Shown here: one piece after another, positions 62,311-64,000 of the stretch | Layout: each line of letters opens with the position of its first letter | How positions within the stretch are numbered: the stretch's first letter is position 1 | Source of the DNA: Nocardia sp. NBC_01329 | GTDB taxonomy: Bacteria; Actinomycetota; Actinomycetes; Mycobacteriales; Mycobacteriaceae | Reading direction: 5' to 3' | Assembly (NCBI RefSeq): GCF_035956715.1 | Contig: NZ_CP108381.1 | Location: 2,666,001-2,730,000 of the forward strand | DNA: 64,000 nucleotides | Notes under the pieces: generated by a model | Databases searched by the model: none | What the model was told of the DNA's origin: nothing | What the model saw: the letters and a program-made list of their open reading frames with translations, nothing else | Program-made: the position numbers and the translations under genes

Positions 62311-62976
62311 ATGATCAGACGTCTCACCGCCCTGTTCGCCGGTCTCTGGCTGTACGGCTTCTCGATGGCCATGATGATCCGTGCCGCAGTGGGTTTGGAC
62401 CCGTGGGATGTTTTCCACCAAGGGGTCACCCGGCAGGTGCCGATGAGCTTCGGCACGGTGACCGCATTGACCGGTGTGGTGGTGCTACTGGCCTGGATTC
62501 CGCTGCGCCAGTGGCCCGGAGTGGGCACCGTGAGCAATGTGGTCCTCGTCGCCGTATCCGTCGACGTCGGTTTGTCGATAATCCCGGAGTGGGAGTCGAT
62601 ACCCGTCCGGCTGAGCGCGATGGTGCTCGCGGTCGTACTGAACGCGCTGGCCAGCGTGCTCTACATAGGCGCAGGACTCGGACCGGGCCCGCGCGACGGA
62701 CTGATGACCGGTCTGGTCCGGCGGACCGGGTGGTCCATCCGGCTGGTGCGGACCGCCCTCGAGCTATCGGTGCTGACGACCGGCTGGCTCCTGGGCGGCA
62801 GTGTCGGCATCGGGACCGTGATCTACGCCGTCGCCATCGGGCCGCTCATCCAGCTCATGGTTCCGCTGGTCGCGGGACGGCTACCCGGATTCGACACCGC
62901 GCCGGAGACGGAGACGGCCGCCGAGGTACCGGGCCGGATCGGACACGACGACGGGCCGGTCCGGTCGAACGTGTGA
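62311..62976 (+). CDS. YczE/YitT-like integral membrane protein
   Basis: A 221-residue protein with five or six membrane helices. It has the family features GFSMAMMIRAAVGLDPWDVFHQGV near the start, YIGAGLGPGPRDGLMTGL in the middle and a last helix with IYAVAIGPLIQLMVPL. The C-terminal 30 residues are acidic and polar. YczE in Bacillus lies next to sfp near the surfactin genes and is needed for bacillomycin D production, by an unknown mechanism. Here the homologue is read away from the NRPS. The ATG at 62311 is chosen, as the open frame upstream is not membrane-like. Confidence 0.85.
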   Translation: MIRRLTALFAGLWLYGFSMAMMIRAAVGLDPWDVFHQGVTRQVPMSFGTVTALTGVVVLLAWIPLRQWPGVGTVSNVVLVAVSVDVGLSIIPEWESIPVRLSAMVLAVVLNALASVLYIGAGLGPGPRDGLMTGLVRRTGWSIRLVRTALELSVLTTGWLLGGSVGIGTVIYAVAIGPLIQLMVPLVAGRLPGFDTAPETETAAEVPGRIGHDDGPVRSNV

Positions 62977-63026
62977 CCGGAACACCGGCTCGCTATCCGG
63001 CACGCCGGCCGGCACTGCCATAACGC

Positions 63027-63063
63027 CGAGTGGGCGACGCCGGAGCCCGGCGTCGCCCACTCG
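63027..63063. terminator. Perfect 17-base-pair hairpin between convergent genes
   Basis: Arms at 63027-63043 and 63047-63063 pair over 17 bases without mismatch (left arm begins CGAGTGGGCG, right arm ends CGCCCACTCG) around an AGC loop. It lies between the YczE-like stop at 62976 and the converging CsbD stop at 63073, a clear two-way terminator. Confidence 0.8.
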
Positions 63064-63072
63064 TGTACCGCC

Positions 63073-63246
63073 TCAGTCGCGGAAGGCGTCCTTGACCTTC
63101 TCCCCCGCGTCCTTGAGGTTGGACTTGACCTGGTCGGCCTTGCCCTCGTTCTTCTTGTCCTCGTCGCCGGTGGCCTCCCCGAGCTTTTCCTTGGCCTGAC
63201 CGGCGAGATCTTCGGCCTTGTTGTTGAACTTGTCCGTAGCACTCAT
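63073..63246 (-). CDS. CsbD-family stress-response protein
   Basis: A 57-residue, highly charged protein: MSATDKFNNKAEDLAGQAKEK, then GEATGDEDKKNEGKADQVKSNLKDAGEKVKDAFRD. This is the CsbD pattern of small, helical, Lys/Asp/Gly-rich proteins induced by general stress. GAAGGG precedes the ATG at 63246. The longer frame upstream is not credible. The function is not known at the molecular level. Confidence 0.9.
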   Translation of the reverse strand: MSATDKFNNKAEDLAGQAKEKLGEATGDEDKKNEGKADQVKSNLKDAGEKVKDAFRD

Positions 63247-63464
63247 CGCCTGACCCTTCTCTTCGGGTGCGCCCGGCCTGTTGTCCGGCCGGTCGTGGGG
63301 GCGAATAGCCAGCGGACGCGGTTTCAAACAGCTCACCGGAAACCATTCCTGGAGCCCACCACGGGACCGCCGGGTGAGTGCACAGTCGAGCGGTTGTGGG
63401 CGGGTTCTCCAGCCGTGGCGGCGGACTACTCGCCCGTAGCGTCGCGTATGCCTACGCTCCTCCG

Positions 63465-64000
63465 ATGACAACGGAGTCGGGAACCGTACATCCGTCCACC
63501 CGAGCAGATCGGCAGGCCGTGAACGCCACAACCATCGACCCCCTCCCGACCCCGGCCGCGTCCGGCAGACGGCCCGAGGCGATCCATCGTTTCCTCGTCA
63601 AACCCGCCGATTCGGGGATCGCGGGCGCGGTGGACGGCGGCAAACTCCTCGAATGGATCGATAAGGTCGCCTACGCCGCGGCGGCCCAGTGGAGCGGGTG
63701 TTACTGCGTCACCGCCTACGTGGGCAATATCCACCTCGATCGGCCGATCGCTGTCGGTGAACTGGTCGAACTGCACGCGAAGCTCGTCCATACCGGACGT
63801 ACGAGCATGCATATCCTGGTCAGCGTCTATTCCACCGACCCGACCCGGCAGAAGCCGGTCCAGATGGCCCAGTGCCTGACCATCTTCGTCGCTGTCGACG
63901 ACGAACGCCGGACCGTCGCGGTACCGCAGTGGGAACCGTCCACGATCCTCGAACTGCACCGTCACCGGCAGGCCAGGGCGCGCGTCTCGGTCCGGAAGCG
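63465..64000 (+). CDS. Acyl-CoA thioesterase, hotdog fold (3' end beyond window)
   Basis: At least 178 residues, still open at the right edge. The hotdog core is VKPADSGIAGAVDGGKLLEWIDKVAYAAAAQWSG, then NIHLDRPIAVGELVELHAKLVHTGRTSMHILVSVYS, the pattern of YciA/BACH-type acyl-CoA thioesterases. These hydrolyse acyl-CoA to free acid and CoA. The ATG at 63465 overlaps the stop of a six-codon frame that begins at 63448 (MPTLLR), so a tiny leader peptide may precede it. Confidence 0.85.
   Translation, partial: MTTESGTVHPSTRADRQAVNATTIDPLPTPAASGRRPEAIHRFLVKPADSGIAGAVDGGKLLEWIDKVAYAAAAQWSGCYCVTAYVGNIHLDRPIAVGELVELHAKLVHTGRTSMHILVSVYSTDPTRQKPVQMAQCLTIFVAVDDERRTVAVPQWEPSTILELHRHRQARARVSVRK

Overview
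The window looks like chromosome of a mycolic-acid actinomycete, most likely Nocardia or a close relative. The evidence is uniformly high GC, many GTG starts, an Emb-type arabinosyltransferase remnant, a secreted LIP-type lipase, a 163-residue beta-carbonic anhydrase closely resembling mycobacterial Rv1284, a SigJ-type sigma factor, a HelR-type RNA polymerase motor and a very large non-ribosomal peptide synthetase (NRPS). No rRNA, tRNA, CRISPR array, insertion sequence or phage gene was recognised.

Layout. 1-1858: a methionine ABC importer, metQ (3' end), metN and metI. 1873-3672: a small P-loop kinase and a winged-helix/SAM methyltransferase. 3711-8266: a signalling block with an RsbW-like ATPase, a STAS antagonist, and three overlapping genes for a receiver-PP2C phosphatase, a CHASE3 histidine kinase and an Rcp1-like response regulator. 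8591-14914: two luciferase-like oxidoreductases, carbonic anhydrase, a secreted protein, a cupin, a Gly-rich membrane protein and a fatty-acid desaturase. 15005-20710: a catabolic block with two dihydrodipicolinate-synthase-family aldolases, a Gfo/Idh/MocA dehydrogenase, an MFS carrier and an epimerase-like protein. 20803-25247: serine dehydratase with an overlapping regulator, then convergent ilvD. 25861-28036: a chloramphenicol-phosphotransferase-like kinase, a YceI protein and an XRE/MmyB regulator. 28085-36226: helR behind a rifamycin-associated element, a flavin oxidoreductase with a SigJ factor, the 5'-truncated emb, and the lipase.

The centrepiece is 36352-62976. On the minus strand a single 8152-residue NRPS gene (61862 to 37404) is followed, with an overlap, by an FkbM-type methyltransferase and then an MbtH-like protein. 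A YczE-like membrane protein is read divergently upstream. I read the NRPS as Cstarter-A-T / C-A-T / C-A-T / C-A-T / C-A-T-E / C-A-T / C-A-T-TE. Seven residues, an acyl-type starter C domain, a clear Thr code in module 7, a Thr-like code in module 1, a single epimerase in module 5 and a terminal thioesterase point to a cyclic lipoheptapeptide. The Nocardia peptidolipins are the closest known product class, but the match is incomplete because only one epimerase is present.

Four genes are broken: an AraC-type regulator (11652-11918), an M20 amidohydrolase (15005-15453), a short-chain dehydrogenase (25362-25759) and emb (32883-34838). Convergent gene pairs are often separated by strong hairpins that probably act as two-way terminators. 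The last gene, an acyl-CoA thioesterase, runs off the right edge.
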